DNA from: Rouxiella sp. S1S-2
Lineage (GTDB): Bacteria; Pseudomonadota; Gammaproteobacteria; Enterobacterales; Enterobacteriaceae
Direction: 5' to 3'
Length of the DNA stretch: 64,000 bases
Assembly (NCBI RefSeq): GCF_009208105.1
Contig: NZ_WFKL01000001.1
Span: 3,720,001 to 3,784,000, forward strand
Positions 27,059 to 36,380 of this stretch are shown here, in pieces. The position numbers were made by a program, and so were the translations under genes. The notes under the pieces are model-generated. The model was not told the origin of the DNA. It was given only the letters and a program-made list of their open reading frames with translations, and did no database searches. Every line of letters starts with the position of its first letter. Within the stretch, counting starts at the first letter, position 1.

Positions 27059-27823
27059 TTACACCGCCGCCATCATGCCGCCGTCGATAAACAGCAAATG
27101 GCCGTTAACGAAGTCAGAAGCGCGGGATGAAAGATAAACAGCGCCGCCAATCAGCTCTTCGGGATTGCCCCAGCGCGCGGCCGGCGTTCTCTTGCACAGC
27201 CAGTCGGAAAACTCTTTGTTATCCACCAGCGCCTGTGTCATGTCCGTTTTGAAATAACCCGGTGCGATGCCATTAACCTGAATATTGTAGCGGGCAAGTT
27301 CGACGCACATGCCGCGAGTCAGCATTTTAACCGCGCCTTTGGAGGCAGCATACGGGGTAATAGTGTCGCGACCCAGCTCGCTCTGAATAGAGCCGATATT
27401 AATAATTTTTCCGCGCTCGCGTTTAACCATGTAGCGCGCAACGGCTTGTGAAACCAGGAAAACGGATTTTTGGTTTACGGCAACAATGTCATCCCAGTCT
27501 TTCTCCGGGAATTCGGTAAACTTGTGGCGACGCTGAATACCGGCATTGTTTACCAGCACATCAATCGGGCCAATTTCACTTTCGATTTTATCAATCGCCT
27601 GTTGCACAGCCTGAGAGTGGGTCACGTCAAACGCCACCGGATGTGCAATGAAACCCGCCGCACGCAGGCTTTCTGCGGCTTTGTTGGCTGATTCCTGCGT
27701 GGTGCTGTTGATAATAATTTCGGCGCCGTGCTCGGCCAAACCTTTTGCCAACAGGAATCCCAAACCGCGTGAAGATCCGGTGACCAGGATTTTTTTGTTA
27801 TCCAGCGAGAATAAATTTGTCAT
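27059..27823 (-). CDS. idnO: Gluconate 5-dehydrogenase (5-keto-D-gluconate reductase) IdnO
   Basis: This 254-residue SDR matches E. coli IdnO over its whole length, with long shared stretches such as IGPIDVLVNNAGIQRRH, QSELGRDTITPYAASKGA and NGIAPGYFKTDMTQALV. The cofactor motif is TGSSRGLG, and the catalytic Ser-Tyr-Lys set lies in GSIQSELGRDTITPYAASK. IdnO reversibly reduces 5-ketogluconate to D-gluconate in the cytoplasm. It is divergent from the IdnR-like regulator gene, with a CRP site and a palindrome in between. It fits with the periplasmic gluconate dehydrogenase nearby, since both handle gluconate oxidation products. Confidence 0.92.
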   Translation of the reverse strand: MTNLFSLDNKKILVTGSSRGLGFLLAKGLAEHGAEIIINSTTQESANKAAESLRAAGFIAHPVAFDVTHSQAVQQAIDKIESEIGPIDVLVNNAGIQRRHKFTEFPEKDWDDIVAVNQKSVFLVSQAVARYMVKRERGKIINIGSIQSELGRDTITPYAASKGAVKMLTRGMCVELARYNIQVNGIAPGYFKTDMTQALVDNKEFSDWLCKRTPAARWGNPEELIGGAVYLSSRASDFVNGHLLFIDGGMMAAV

Positions 27824-27902
27824 TGTGATTTTCCTGACGTTACCTAGCGAAAATGTTCGTGATGCTCACGAGCAAGATGAAAGAATTTTATCTAGGTTAA
27901 TC

Positions 27903-27912
27903 AAACCGGTTT
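27903..27912. promoter_or_regulatory. AAACCGGTTT palindrome, candidate IdnR/GntR-type operator
   Basis: A perfect ten-base palindrome with the CCGG centre typical of LacI-family operators (GntR/IdnR sites have a TTACCGGTAA-like core). It lies 80 bases upstream of idnO and 15 bases from the CRP site. Binding is inference; the flanks differ from the E. coli consensus. Confidence 0.45.
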
Positions 27913-27926
27913 ACCACTTGATAAAC

Positions 27927-27942
27927 TGTGATGCAGATCACT
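27927..27942. promoter_or_regulatory. CRP-cAMP binding site upstream of idnO
   Basis: TGTGATGCAGATCACT matches TGTGA-N6-TCACA at nine of ten conserved positions. It sits in the divergent idnO/idnR control region and implies catabolite control. Confidence 0.7.
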
Positions 27943-28172
27943 TTATAAAGTGTTAACAAACTCTGTTACCGCAAGCGTGATCCGAGTCATCCGTCTCGTC
28001 AAAACTAAGCCAAATTTTAATCATGCTGCCGAAAATTGACTGCGATAAAAAGTTTCATCATCCTGAAAGTCTTAATGTTTTGCTTACTCCGTGCGCGTTG
28101 TTAACACAGGGTCAATTTGGTAACATAGATGCCATTAGTTTTCCTCCCTTTTAGCACCAGCAGGACTCCCGG

Positions 28173-29156
28173 ATGAGAAACCAACGCGTCACACTGCAGG
28201 ACATCGCGTTACTCGCCGACGTCACAAAAATGACCGTCAGCCGCTTTCTGCGCACGCCAGAAAAAGTCTCACCCGAAACGCGCGAACGCATTACCAAAGT
28301 GATGCAAGAAGTCGGTTTTCCGCTAGAAGAGACGGAAAAAAAGAACAAAAGCAAAAAGATAGGCATCCTCGTCCCCTCTTTTAACAATCAAATTTTCTCG
28401 GATTTACTGGCGGGCATCGAGTCCGTTACCTCGGCGCAGGGTTATCAAACGCTGGTGGTTAATTATGATTACAGCAAAGAGCGCGAAGAAGAGCACATTA
28501 TCAACTTGCTGACCTACCGACTGGCCGGGCTGATGCTCACTGATTCCGTGCACACTTTGAAGGCTGAAAAATACCTGAACGCAGCCGATATTCCGATAGC
28601 GCAACTGATGGACCTTGAAAATGCCAACGGGCGAATTGCCGTCGGTTTTAATAATTTCCAGGCCGGTTATGACATGGCTTCGGCGTTAATTGCCAGCGGT
28701 AAACGGCAAGTGGTGTATTTTGGTTCCATGTCCGATGCCCGTGATATGAAACGCTATGAAGGCTATCGTAAAGCCATGGAAGATAACCAACTTATTGCCC
28801 AACATATCACGCCCAACAAAGTCTCATCGGTCTCTATTGGCGCGGGCATGTTAACCCTGGCAAGACAAAATAATCCTGAAATCAATGCGGTGCTGTGCAC
28901 AAATGACGACATTGCGGTGGGCGTTTTACAGGAATGCATTAGACTGGGTATTAAGGTTCCTGAGCAGATGGCCATTTCCGGATTTCACGGGCTGGATATT
29001 GGTTTAGCGACCACCCCTGCATTGGCAAGTGTTATTACACCGCGCTTTGAAATGGGTAAAGTGGGCGCGGAAATCATGCTTAAAAAAATCAATAAAATCC
29101 CTACAATTGAAAGAGTTGACCTGCATTACCGCATCTCCCTTGGCGGCACGATTTAA
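28173..29156 (+). CDS. idnR: LacI-family regulator related to IdnR/GntR, hinge motif missing
   Basis: This 327-residue protein has a LacI-type helix-turn-helix (VTLQDIALLADVTKMTVSRFLR, residues 6-27) and a sugar-binding domain close to IdnR and GntR (GILVPSFNNQIFSDLLAGIES, LCTNDDIAVG, ISGFHGLDIG, PALASVITPRFEMGK). It should sense 5-ketogluconate, idonate or gluconate and control idnO and the MFS gene. The linker between DNA-binding and core domains is odd: residues 48-63 read GFPLEETEKKNKSKKI, without the family's Y-x-PN-x-A-x-x-L hinge helix, and about three residues shorter than in IdnR. The ATG at 28173 has AGGA upstream. The gene diverges from idnO. Confidence 0.85.
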   Translation: MRNQRVTLQDIALLADVTKMTVSRFLRTPEKVSPETRERITKVMQEVGFPLEETEKKNKSKKIGILVPSFNNQIFSDLLAGIESVTSAQGYQTLVVNYDYSKEREEEHIINLLTYRLAGLMLTDSVHTLKAEKYLNAADIPIAQLMDLENANGRIAVGFNNFQAGYDMASALIASGKRQVVYFGSMSDARDMKRYEGYRKAMEDNQLIAQHITPNKVSSVSIGAGMLTLARQNNPEINAVLCTNDDIAVGVLQECIRLGIKVPEQMAISGFHGLDIGLATTPALASVITPRFEMGKVGAEIMLKKINKIPTIERVDLHYRISLGGTI

Positions 29157-29239
29157 CCCAAATCCCTTCTGCAAGCCTGCTCCCACCGCATGGGGGCAGG
29201 ATCACGTTACCAGTAACATCCTTTTTTAACATGATCTAA

Positions 29240-29255
29240 CGTGAGCTGAGTCACG
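29240..29255. promoter_or_regulatory. CRP-like dyad upstream of the MFS transporter gene
   Basis: CGTGAGCTGAGTCACG is a symmetric 16-base site that differs from the CRP consensus only at the outermost base of each half. It lies about 155 bases upstream of the transporter start. Confidence 0.5.
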
Positions 29256-29408
29256 AAATATATCGGTGAAAATGCTTTTATTAGAGCATCGCCGGATCAG
29301 GTTAATAAGAACATTACATTCCAATGCCTTATTTCAGATACCAACCGAATTCGCGTATTAATTCATTCCCTGAGATGGAATGCGTCTGTGAATAAACGAG
29401 GTGTACCC

Positions 29409-30752
29409 ATGGATAATAAAATACCTAAAGCCCGCTGGTTACGCGTTATTACGCCGATATTAATTGCCTGTATTATTTCATTCATGGACCGAGTTAACAT
29501 CAGCTTCGCGATGCCCGGCGGCATGGACAGCGCATTGGGCATCACGTCCTCGATGGCTGGGCTAGCTGCGGGTATCTTCTTTATCGGGTATCTCTTTTTA
29601 CAGGTGCCAGGAGGCAGCATTGCCGTACACGGCAGCGGCAGAAAATTCATCGCCTGCTCGCTGATTGCCTGGGCAGTTATCTCGGTACTGACCGGTCTGG
29701 TGACTAACCAATACCAGCTATTGTTCCTGCGCTTCGCACTCGGCGTGTCTGAGGGCGGTATGTTGCCGGTGGTATTAACCATGGTCAGCAACTGGTTCCC
29801 TGACGCTGAACGCGGTCGTGCCAATGCTTACGTCCTGATGTTTGCCCCTATTGGCGGGATGATCACCGCACCGCTGTCCGGCTATATTCTGGATGCGCTG
29901 GACTGGCGCTGGTTGTTTATCATTGAAGGTTTGCTGTCGGTGGTGGTGATGCTGTTCTGGTGGTTCACCATCAGTGACCGTCCTGAAGAGGCCAAATGGC
30001 TCTCGGATCGTGAACGCGACTATCTGGTGACCGAGCTAAATCGAGAACGGGAAGCGTTGAAAGCGCTGGCAAAAGTTGACGATGCACCGCTGAAAGAGGT
30101 GTTCCGCAACAAGTCTATTCTGAAGCTGATTGTGATTAACTTCTTCTACCAGACTGGGATTTATGGCTACACCCTGTGGCTGCCGACCATTTTGAAGAAT
30201 CTCACCGGCGGTGACATGAGTTCGGTTGGCCTGCTGGCGATTGTCCCTTATGTGGGCACTATGCTGGGTATTCTGGTGATGTCCATCTTCTCCGATAAAA
30301 CCGGCAAGCGCAGAATGTTTATTATCTTACCGTTGATTGGCTTTGCCGCCTGTTTGGCCGCATCGGTGACGGCGAAAGGCAACGTGATGGCGTCTTATGG
30401 TTTCCTGGTCGGTGCAGGCTTCTTCCTGCAGGCTGCAACCAGCGCCTTCTGGACTATTCCGGGTAAAGTGACGACGCCAGAAGTCGCGGGCCGTGCACGC
30501 GGTGTTATTAATGGTTTGGGTAATCTGGGTGGCTTCTGTGGCCCGTATCTCGTGGGGGTGTTGGTCAGCCTGTACGGTCAGAGCACGGCGATTTATGCAC
30601 TGGTTGTTTCCCTGCTGATTGCCGCAGCGGTGACGGCTCTGCTGCCGAAAGAGTGCGATATTGCCTTGGTGCCGGGTGCTAAAGCTATCGCGCTGGCCGA
30701 GCATTACGCCAGAACGCGGGCGAAGTATAAAACCAACGGCGTAGCGGCATAA
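29409..30752 (+). CDS. MFS transporter of the anion:cation symporter (ACS) family, likely sugar-acid uptake
   Basis: This 447-residue protein has 12 predicted helices and the ACS family signature (FMDRVNISFAM in helix 1, then FFIGYLFLQVPGG; DALDWRWLFIIEG and WFTISDRPEEAKWLS in the central part). ACS proteins carry organic anions such as glucarate, galactonate, tartrate and 2-ketogluconate with protons. Its place beside an IdnR-like regulator gene, idnO and a 2-ketogluconate-forming dehydrogenase points to a ketogluconate or related sugar acid. The ATG at 29409 has GAGG eight bases upstream; the in-frame GTG at 29388 is less likely. A CRP-like dyad lies upstream, and a strong hairpin follows. 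Confidence 0.87.
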   Translation: MDNKIPKARWLRVITPILIACIISFMDRVNISFAMPGGMDSALGITSSMAGLAAGIFFIGYLFLQVPGGSIAVHGSGRKFIACSLIAWAVISVLTGLVTNQYQLLFLRFALGVSEGGMLPVVLTMVSNWFPDAERGRANAYVLMFAPIGGMITAPLSGYILDALDWRWLFIIEGLLSVVVMLFWWFTISDRPEEAKWLSDRERDYLVTELNREREALKALAKVDDAPLKEVFRNKSILKLIVINFFYQTGIYGYTLWLPTILKNLTGGDMSSVGLLAIVPYVGTMLGILVMSIFSDKTGKRRMFIILPLIGFAACLAASVTAKGNVMASYGFLVGAGFFLQAATSAFWTIPGKVTTPEVAGRARGVINGLGNLGGFCGPYLVGVLVSLYGQSTAIYALVVSLLIAAAVTALLPKECDIALVPGAKAIALAEHYARTRAKYKTNGVAA

Positions 30753-30767
30753 TCGTTTATCTGCCAT

Positions 30768-30795
30768 CCCCCGCTTATTTAGCGGGGGAGTTTTC
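30768..30795. terminator. Terminator between the MFS gene and pepT
   Basis: CCCCCGCT pairs perfectly with AGCGGGGG around TATTT and is followed by AGTTTTC. The convergent genes on both sides (MFS and pepT) could share it. Confidence 0.8.
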
Positions 30796-30805
30796 AAAAG
30801 AGAGA

Positions 30806-32038
30806 CTAATTTCGCGCACTATTCGCTGTCAGCTCCGCAATCCGCATAATCACTTTTACCGCACTCTCCATCCCTTCCAGCGTAATAAATTCATGCTTGC
30901 CGTGAAAGTTGTAGCCACCGGTGAAAATATTAGGGCAAGGCAGGCCGCGAAACGAAAGTTGAGCGCCATCGGTACCACCGCGAATTGGCTTCACTAGCGG
31001 TTTGATATTACAGTCTTTCATTGCCTGACGTGCCAGGTCGATGACGTGCAGATGCTTCATAACCTGCTCGCGCATGTTGTAGTAATTGTCATCAATGGTG
31101 ACGTCAATATAACAGTCGCGATGGAGCCCCTCACCCAGCCACTGAGCCAAATCAAGGATCTTCTGTTTACGGGCTTCAAAATTGACGTGGTCGAAATCAC
31201 GCAGAATATAGTGCATCTCGGCGCGCTCAACGTTGCCTTTTATTCCTGTCAGGTGGTAGAACCCTTCATAGCCACTGGTATTTTCCGGCCTTTCATCTGC
31301 TGGCAGCGCCTCATGAAAACGCGTAGCCAGCGACAGCGCATTGACCATCACCCCTTTTGCACTGCCCGGGTGCACATTATTACCGACTATTTTTAGGGTG
31401 ACCGACGCCGCGTTGAAGTTTTCGTATTCAAGCTCGCCCACGCCGCCACCGTCGACGGTATAGGCCCATTCAGCGGCAAAAGCCTCAACGTCAAAGTTCT
31501 GCGCGCCCTTGCCTATCTCTTCATCCGGTGTGAAGGCGATGCGCAAAGTGCCGTGAGGCGTATCGCTATTTTTAAGGCGCAACATTGCCGTGATGATTTC
31601 GGCAATTCCGGCTTTGTCATCGGCACCGAGCAGCGTTTTGCCATCAGTAGTGACCAGAGTGTGGCCGAGAAGCTGGTGCAACACCGGAAACATCACCGGC
31701 GACAGAATTTCGTCACCGTTACCGAGCGCAATGTCGCCCCCACGATAGCTTTCGACTATCTGGGGATTGACGTGCTTAGCGGTAAAATCAGGGGCGGTAT
31801 CAAGATGGGAAATAAAACCAATCACCGGCACCGGCCAGCTAACGTTGGCAGGCACCGTGGCCATCACGCAGCCTTTTGGGCTGAGCGTCACGTGGTCGAA
31901 CCCCAGTGAAATAAGCTCGTCGCGCAGTGATTGTGCCAGTCTTACCTGGCCATCACTGCTTGGCGTGGATTTTGCGTTAGCTTTTGACTGGGTGTCAAAA
32001 GAGACATAGTGAAGGAAACGGTCAAGCAACTTATCCAT
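30806..32038 (-). CDS. pepT: Peptidase T (aminotripeptidase)
   Basis: This 410-residue M20-family metallopeptidase is close to E. coli PepT. Metal-binding and catalytic motifs are [12 protein letters not shown] (first His and Asp), [13 protein letters not shown] (bridging Asp), [11 protein letters not shown] (catalytic Glu and metal Glu), [20 protein letters not shown] (Asp), and a late His in [11 protein letters not shown]. It removes the N-terminal residue of tripeptides in the cytoplasm. The ATG at 32038 has AGGA about nine bases upstream; an in-frame TTG two codons earlier is less likely. Its 3' end faces the accessory segment, so it marks the first gene of the E. coli-like block to the right. 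Confidence 0.95.
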   Translation of the reverse strand: MDKLLDRFLHYVSFDTQSKANAKSTPSSDGQVRLAQSLRDELISLGFDHVTLSPKGCVMATVPANVSWPVPVIGFISHLDTAPDFTAKHVNPQIVESYRGGDIALGNGDEILSPVMFPVLHQLLGHTLVTTDGKTLLGADDKAGIAEIITAMLRLKNSDTPHGTLRIAFTPDEEIGKGAQNFDVEAFAAEWAYTVDGGGVGELEYENFNAASVTLKIVGNNVHPGSAKGVMVNALSLATRFHEALPADERPENTSGYEGFYHLTGIKGNVERAEMHYILRDFDHVNFEARKQKILDLAQWLGEGLHRDCYIDVTIDDNYYNMREQVMKHLHVIDLARQAMKDCNIKPLVKPIRGGTDGAQLSFRGLPCPNIFTGGYNFHGKHEFITLEGMESAVKVIMRIAELTANSARN

Positions 32039-32138
32039 ATTCAAGCATCCTCGGGCGACAGAGGTTTATTATGCGCAGGCTGAATATCTTGAATATTGCG
32101 TCAGGTCATTGTTAACACGGTTACCCGACGCAGCCAGG

Positions 32139-32969
32139 TTAGCTCCAGCTTTCGCTTTTGTTGGTCAGAAAAGCGTGCACAAATTCGGGCACTACGGTGC
32201 TTGCCGGGCCATAAATCCGCTCATCAAACTGGCTTTCGACTTGGCTTGGCTCAAGGTTAAGTTCGAAGGTGTGAGCCCCTTGAATATGCGCCTCATGCAC
32301 AAATCCTGCTGCTGGGTAGACGTGCCCCGAGGTTCCGATAGCAATGAAAAAATCGGCCTTGGCCAGCGCGGTGTAAATTTCGTCCATGCGCAGCGGCATT
32401 TCGCCGAACCATACCACGTGAGGGCGCAACGGTGCAGGAAACTGACAACAGTGGCAGCGGTCATCGACCGATAAGTCTTTGGGCCAGTCAAACACCTGAC
32501 CCGACTCGCTACATCGCACTTTCATCAGCTCACCGTGCATGTGCAATATCCGGGAACTGCCTGCACGCTCGTGTAAATTATCGATATTTTGTGTCACCAG
32601 CAGGAAGTTATCACCCAAAGCTTCTTCGAGCACGGCCAACGCGTGATGGGCGGCGTTGGGCTGGATGTCTTCCTGCTGCAACTGCTGGCGACGTGCGTTA
32701 TAAAACGCCTGCACCAGCTCCGGATCACGGCGAAATCCTTCCGGCGTGGCCACGTCTTCAACCTTGTGCTCTTCCCACAACCCGTCGGCGGCGCGGAAAG
32801 TGCGTATCCCGGATTCGGCCGAAATACCGGCACCGGTGAGCACCACCACGAAGGGCCTTTTCAACTCCGCGGCGGCCATGCTGTCGCGATGGAAAATATT
32901 AGATCGAAAACGCTGATGGCGTATGCGCTTATTTTTGCGAAACCGACGCAGCCGATGGCGTGTGCGCAT
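32139..32969 (-). CDS. cobB: NAD-dependent protein deacylase CobB (Sir2 family)
   Basis: This 276-residue sirtuin has the NAD-binding motif [15 protein letters not shown], the [11 protein letters not shown] motif, the catalytic His in [11 protein letters not shown], and zinc-binding Cys residues in VRCSESG and RCHCCQF. It removes acetyl and succinyl groups from lysines, for example on acetyl-CoA synthetase. The N terminus has a very basic extension of about 35 residues ([14 protein letters not shown]), as in the long isoform of E. coli CobB. The ATG at 32969 has AAGGAG eight bases upstream. In E. coli nagK lies between cobB and lolE; here only 51 bases separate them. Confidence 0.95.
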   Translation of the reverse strand: MRTRHRLRRFRKNKRIRHQRFRSNIFHRDSMAAAELKRPFVVVLTGAGISAESGIRTFRAADGLWEEHKVEDVATPEGFRRDPELVQAFYNARRQQLQQEDIQPNAAHHALAVLEEALGDNFLLVTQNIDNLHERAGSSRILHMHGELMKVRCSESGQVFDWPKDLSVDDRCHCCQFPAPLRPHVVWFGEMPLRMDEIYTALAKADFFIAIGTSGHVYPAAGFVHEAHIQGAHTFELNLEPSQVESQFDERIYGPASTVVPEFVHAFLTNKSESWS

Positions 32970-33020
32970 ATTCACCGCTCCTTTTCTTTACCCGAAAAAA
33001 ATCTTTAATCGGAAATCTGG

Positions 33021-34271
33021 TTACTGACCGCCGCTCAACACTCTTGCGGGATCGATACGGCTGGCGCGACGTGCGGGATACCAGCTGGCGAGCAAACTCA
33101 GCACCAGCGCAGTTCCTAGCACGCTAACGACGTCTAGCCAATGCAGTTCCGACGGCAGGAAATCGATGAAATAAATGTCACCAGACAGAAGTTTATGGCC
33201 GATCAGCCTTTGCAGCACGTTAATTATATTGGTCAATTCCAGAGAGGCAATCACGCCAATCACTACGCCACACACGCTGCCCACCAGCCCTGCCATCAGG
33301 CCGTACCAAATAAATATTGCACGAATCAGCCCATCTTTGGCGCCCAGCGTTCTCAACACCGCGATATCGCTGCTTTTATCTTTAACCGCCATCACCAGTG
33401 TGGAGACAATGTTGAAACAGGCAACGCCTATCACCAGCACCATCGCCAAATACATAATGGCGCGGATCATTTGAATGTCACGGTACATATAACCGTAAGT
33501 CCCTATCCAACTGCTAATGTAGACATACGCTTTTGTGACTTCACCCGCATCACGTACCAGCTTGTTGGCAGCAAAGACATCATTAACTTTGATGTCTATT
33601 CCGGTCACGCTGGCGCCCATATCCTGATACTGCTGAGCATCGGTCAGGGGAACCATTGCCATGCTGTGGTCAAGCTGACCGCTGAGTTGCAAAATACCGG
33701 TTACGTGCAGACGAATACGCTTGGGCTGCAGCAGCTTCATCTCAGGGTCGCTGTTGGGGATCATGACCGTTACCCAGTCGCCCTGCTTAACGTTGAGGGC
33801 ATCGGCCACGCCTTTACCCAAAATGATTTGCTGTTCGCCGGCTTTAAAATTCTGCCAGGCATCGCCCTGCACAAATTTTGGCACCGCGCTGATGCGCCCT
33901 TCCTGCTGCGGATCAACGCCCTTAACCTGCAAAGCACGCAGTTTGGCCCCATTTTCAATCAGGCCGCTAAACTGCACATAGGGTGCCGCGGCCACAATGC
34001 CCGGCACTTTCTCTACGCGGTCGATAACACCCTGCCAGTCGTTAAACGGCTGATTAACCGGGCGGATCTCACCGTGAGGAACCACGGCCAGCACGCGGTC
34101 TTTAAGTTCGCGTTCAAATCCGTTCATCGCGCTCAGGCCGACGATCAGTACCGCTACGCCCAGTGCGATGCCCAGCGTCGAAATAACCGAAATCAGCGAC
34201 ACCATGCCGCCGCGACGGCGTCCACGGCTAAAACGCAGGCCGATGAGGAGGGAAAAAGGCATCGCTGACAT
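33021..34271 (-). CDS. lolE: Lipoprotein-releasing ABC transporter membrane subunit LolE
   Basis: This 416-residue inner-membrane protein has one N-terminal helix, a large periplasmic domain and three C-terminal helices. It matches E. coli LolE in signature stretches ([71 protein letters not shown]). With LolC and two LolD subunits it pulls outer-membrane lipoproteins from the inner membrane and passes them to LolA. The ATG at 34271 overlaps the TAA of lolD (TAATG), so the two are translationally coupled. It is the last gene of lolCDE. Confidence 0.96.
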   Translation of the reverse strand: MSAMPFSLLIGLRFSRGRRRGGMVSLISVISTLGIALGVAVLIVGLSAMNGFERELKDRVLAVVPHGEIRPVNQPFNDWQGVIDRVEKVPGIVAAAPYVQFSGLIENGAKLRALQVKGVDPQQEGRISAVPKFVQGDAWQNFKAGEQQIILGKGVADALNVKQGDWVTVMIPNSDPEMKLLQPKRIRLHVTGILQLSGQLDHSMAMVPLTDAQQYQDMGASVTGIDIKVNDVFAANKLVRDAGEVTKAYVYISSWIGTYGYMYRDIQMIRAIMYLAMVLVIGVACFNIVSTLVMAVKDKSSDIAVLRTLGAKDGLIRAIFIWYGLMAGLVGSVCGVVIGVIASLELTNIINVLQRLIGHKLLSGDIYFIDFLPSELHWLDVVSVLGTALVLSLLASWYPARRASRIDPARVLSGGQ

Positions 34272-34975
34272 TAACGCGCTCCCAGCAGAGTTGAATCCTG
34301 CTGCAACTTACCGTCGCGCATTTCAAGCTGGCGACTGAGTCGATTAGCCAACTGTAAATCATGAGTCACCACTAAAAATGCGGTGCCCTGTCGTACGTTC
34401 AGTTCGCCAAGCAGCTCAAAAATGCTGTCGGCATTTTTCTGGTCAAGGTTACCGGTAGGCTCATCGGCCAATACCAGAGAAGGACTGTTGACCAGCGCGC
34501 GCGCTATGGCCACACGCTGACGTTCACCGCCTGAAAGTTCCGATGGACGATGCTTACTGCGGTGCTCCAGCCCAACGGCGGCCAACATCTCACGGGTCTT
34601 GTCTTGCACCTCTGAAGCTTTGTTCTTGCCTATCAACAGTGGCATCGCCACGTTTTCCAGCGCGGTAAAGTCCGGCAGCAGGTGGTGGAACTGATAAATA
34701 AAGCCCAGTTGGCGGTTGCGTAGCTCGGCCTTGGCAGAAGAGGACATGGCGTTCAGCGACTGGCCTTTAAACACCACTTCACCTGCAGTGGGCGAATCCA
34801 AACCACCGAGCAGGTGCAGCAGCGTACTTTTACCCGAACCGGAACTGCCGACAATTGCCATCATCTCACCCGGTTTGATGGCAAACGACACGTCGCGCAG
34901 CACGTCGGTTTTTAGCTTGCCTTCCTGGTAAGTCTTACAGAGGTTTTCGCACTGCAACAATAAAGAATTATTCAT
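34271..34975 (-). CDS. lolD: Lipoprotein-releasing ABC transporter ATPase LolD
   Basis: This 234-residue ABC ATPase has Walker [10 protein letters not shown], the Lol-specific stretch [20 protein letters not shown], the signature LSGGERQR and Walker [13 protein letters not shown]. It drives the LolCDE lipoprotein extraction cycle. The true start is the ATG at 34975 ([13 protein letters not shown]), which overlaps the end of lolC by eight bases; the frame stays open 30 codons upstream but that part is lolC in another frame. Length agrees with E. coli LolD (233). Confidence 0.96.
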   Translation of the reverse strand: MNNSLLLQCENLCKTYQEGKLKTDVLRDVSFAIKPGEMMAIVGSSGSGKSTLLHLLGGLDSPTAGEVVFKGQSLNAMSSSAKAELRNRQLGFIYQFHHLLPDFTALENVAMPLLIGKNKASEVQDKTREMLAAVGLEHRSKHRPSELSGGERQRVAIARALVNSPSLVLADEPTGNLDQKNADSIFELLGELNVRQGTAFLVVTHDLQLANRLSRQLEMRDGKLQQDSTLLGAR

Positions 34976-36170
34976 AACGTAGAGCCTCTGCGGGTTGAGC
35001 GGCGGCGGCGCGCCATGAAGGATAGAACGTAGACAACAGCGCGATAACCATCGCCACCAGCGCAATAATCACTACCTGCATTGGCTCAATGGCCACCGGC
35101 AGTGAGGCGCCGTCGAGCATCACGCCAATCGCGGGCATGATGGTATTGAGTTGGGTCGCAAGCAGCACGCCCAGCACGGCGCCGAGCAGTGCACCAATAA
35201 TACCCGCGCTGGCGCCCTGCACCATGAAGATGGCCATGATTTGCCGACGTGTGAGGCCCTGAGTTTTCAAGATAGCCACCTCGCCCTGTTTCTCCATCAC
35301 CAGCAGACCTAGCGAGGTAATAATATTAAACGCCGCCACGGCAACAATCAGGCTTAACAACAGGCCCATCATGTTTTTCTCCATGCTCACGGCCTGGAAC
35401 AGCTCACCACGACGTTCGCGCCAGTCTTTCCATTGGGTGCCATTCGGCAGCGTCTGGCGACTTAGCGAATCGACGTCGAGCGGTTTGTTCAAATACAGTC
35501 GCCAGCCGGTGATGTTGCCCTGTGGATAGAGCATCATACGCGAGGCGTCTTGAATGTTGACCAGCATTTCGTAGCCGTCAACCTCGCTGTTGGCGGCAAA
35601 CGTGCCTGCTACTGTAAAGAGACGCTGGCTCGGGATGCGACCTACCGGGGTAAACTGGCTCACGCTGGTGACCATCAGACGCAGTTTGTCGCCGCGCTGA
35701 ACTTTTAGCTGCTGGGCAAGCTGATCGCCTAAAATGACCTTATACTGTCCAGGCTGCAGGTCTTGCTGAGTGACGCCAACCAGCGTGCTCGACAGCGTGT
35801 CTTTTTCATTGGGATCAATACCCAGCATCACGCCGACCGCCACGCTACCGGGGCTTTGCAGCACCACGTCGCCGGTAGTCAACGGCACGGCGCGGTTAAC
35901 ACCCTGCAGTTTGGCCGCCGCATCGCGAGGAATTTGTTGAGGATTTAGCGATCCCTGCGGTGTGGTGATGTAGGCTTGAGGTATCAGTCCCAAAATATTA
36001 TTTTCGAGATCTTTCTCAAAACCGTTCATGACCGACAACACGGTAACCAACGCCATCACCCCAAGGGTAATGCCGATTGTGGATAGCCAGGAGACAAACC
36101 GCCCAAAGCGGTCTGAAGCTCGCCCGCGCATGTAGCGCAGGCCGATGAATAACGCGACAGGTTGATACAT
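34968..36170 (-). CDS. lolC: Lipoprotein-releasing ABC transporter membrane subunit LolC
   Basis: This 400-residue inner-membrane protein has the same layout as LolE: N-terminal helix, large periplasmic domain carrying the LolA-binding region, and three C-terminal helices. Characteristic stretches are [33 protein letters not shown] and [20 protein letters not shown]. In the complex LolC recruits LolA through its periplasmic loop. It is the first gene of lolCDE and diverges from mfd across 210 bases that must hold both promoters. Confidence 0.96.
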   Translation of the reverse strand: MYQPVALFIGLRYMRGRASDRFGRFVSWLSTIGITLGVMALVTVLSVMNGFEKDLENNILGLIPQAYITTPQGSLNPQQIPRDAAAKLQGVNRAVPLTTGDVVLQSPGSVAVGVMLGIDPNEKDTLSSTLVGVTQQDLQPGQYKVILGDQLAQQLKVQRGDKLRLMVTSVSQFTPVGRIPSQRLFTVAGTFAANSEVDGYEMLVNIQDASRMMLYPQGNITGWRLYLNKPLDVDSLSRQTLPNGTQWKDWRERRGELFQAVSMEKNMMGLLLSLIVAVAAFNIITSLGLLVMEKQGEVAILKTQGLTRRQIMAIFMVQGASAGIIGALLGAVLGVLLATQLNTIMPAIGVMLDGASLPVAIEPMQVVIIALVAMVIALLSTFYPSWRAAAAQPAEALRYE

Positions 36171-36380
36171 GAAATCCGTTAAGTGCAGTAGCTCATTGCA
36201 AAGTGATCAAGGATAATAAAGGCTACCTGCGCTTTATGGAACCATTAACGGTGTTACCAGGCGGCTTTTATTTATGTAGAGTCGTGAACAAATCGGATTG
36301 ACCTGATGGTAAACCCCATCGCAAGATACGGTTTATAAATCTGGCCCTTACCGCCGACAAAAGAGATAGCGAAACTGCTT

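Larger units (their letters stand above)
27824..28172. other. Divergent control region between idnO and the IdnR-like gene
   Basis: This 349-base region without a gene holds the two divergent promoters. It contains a palindrome at 27903-27912 and a CRP site at 27927-27942, and GTTAACA/GTTACC-type sequences at about 27951, 27964, 28098 and 28120 that resemble half sites of GntR/IdnR operators. Confidence 0.6.

Noticed and set aside
29176..29200. Hairpin CCTGCTCCC...GGGGGCAGG after the IdnR-like gene
   Set aside because: The stem has a mismatch and there is no T run; I cannot support it as a terminator.
33141..34268. 375-codon open frame antisense to lolE
   Set aside because: Shadow of lolE; it shows the same antisense composition bias and no ribosome site of note.
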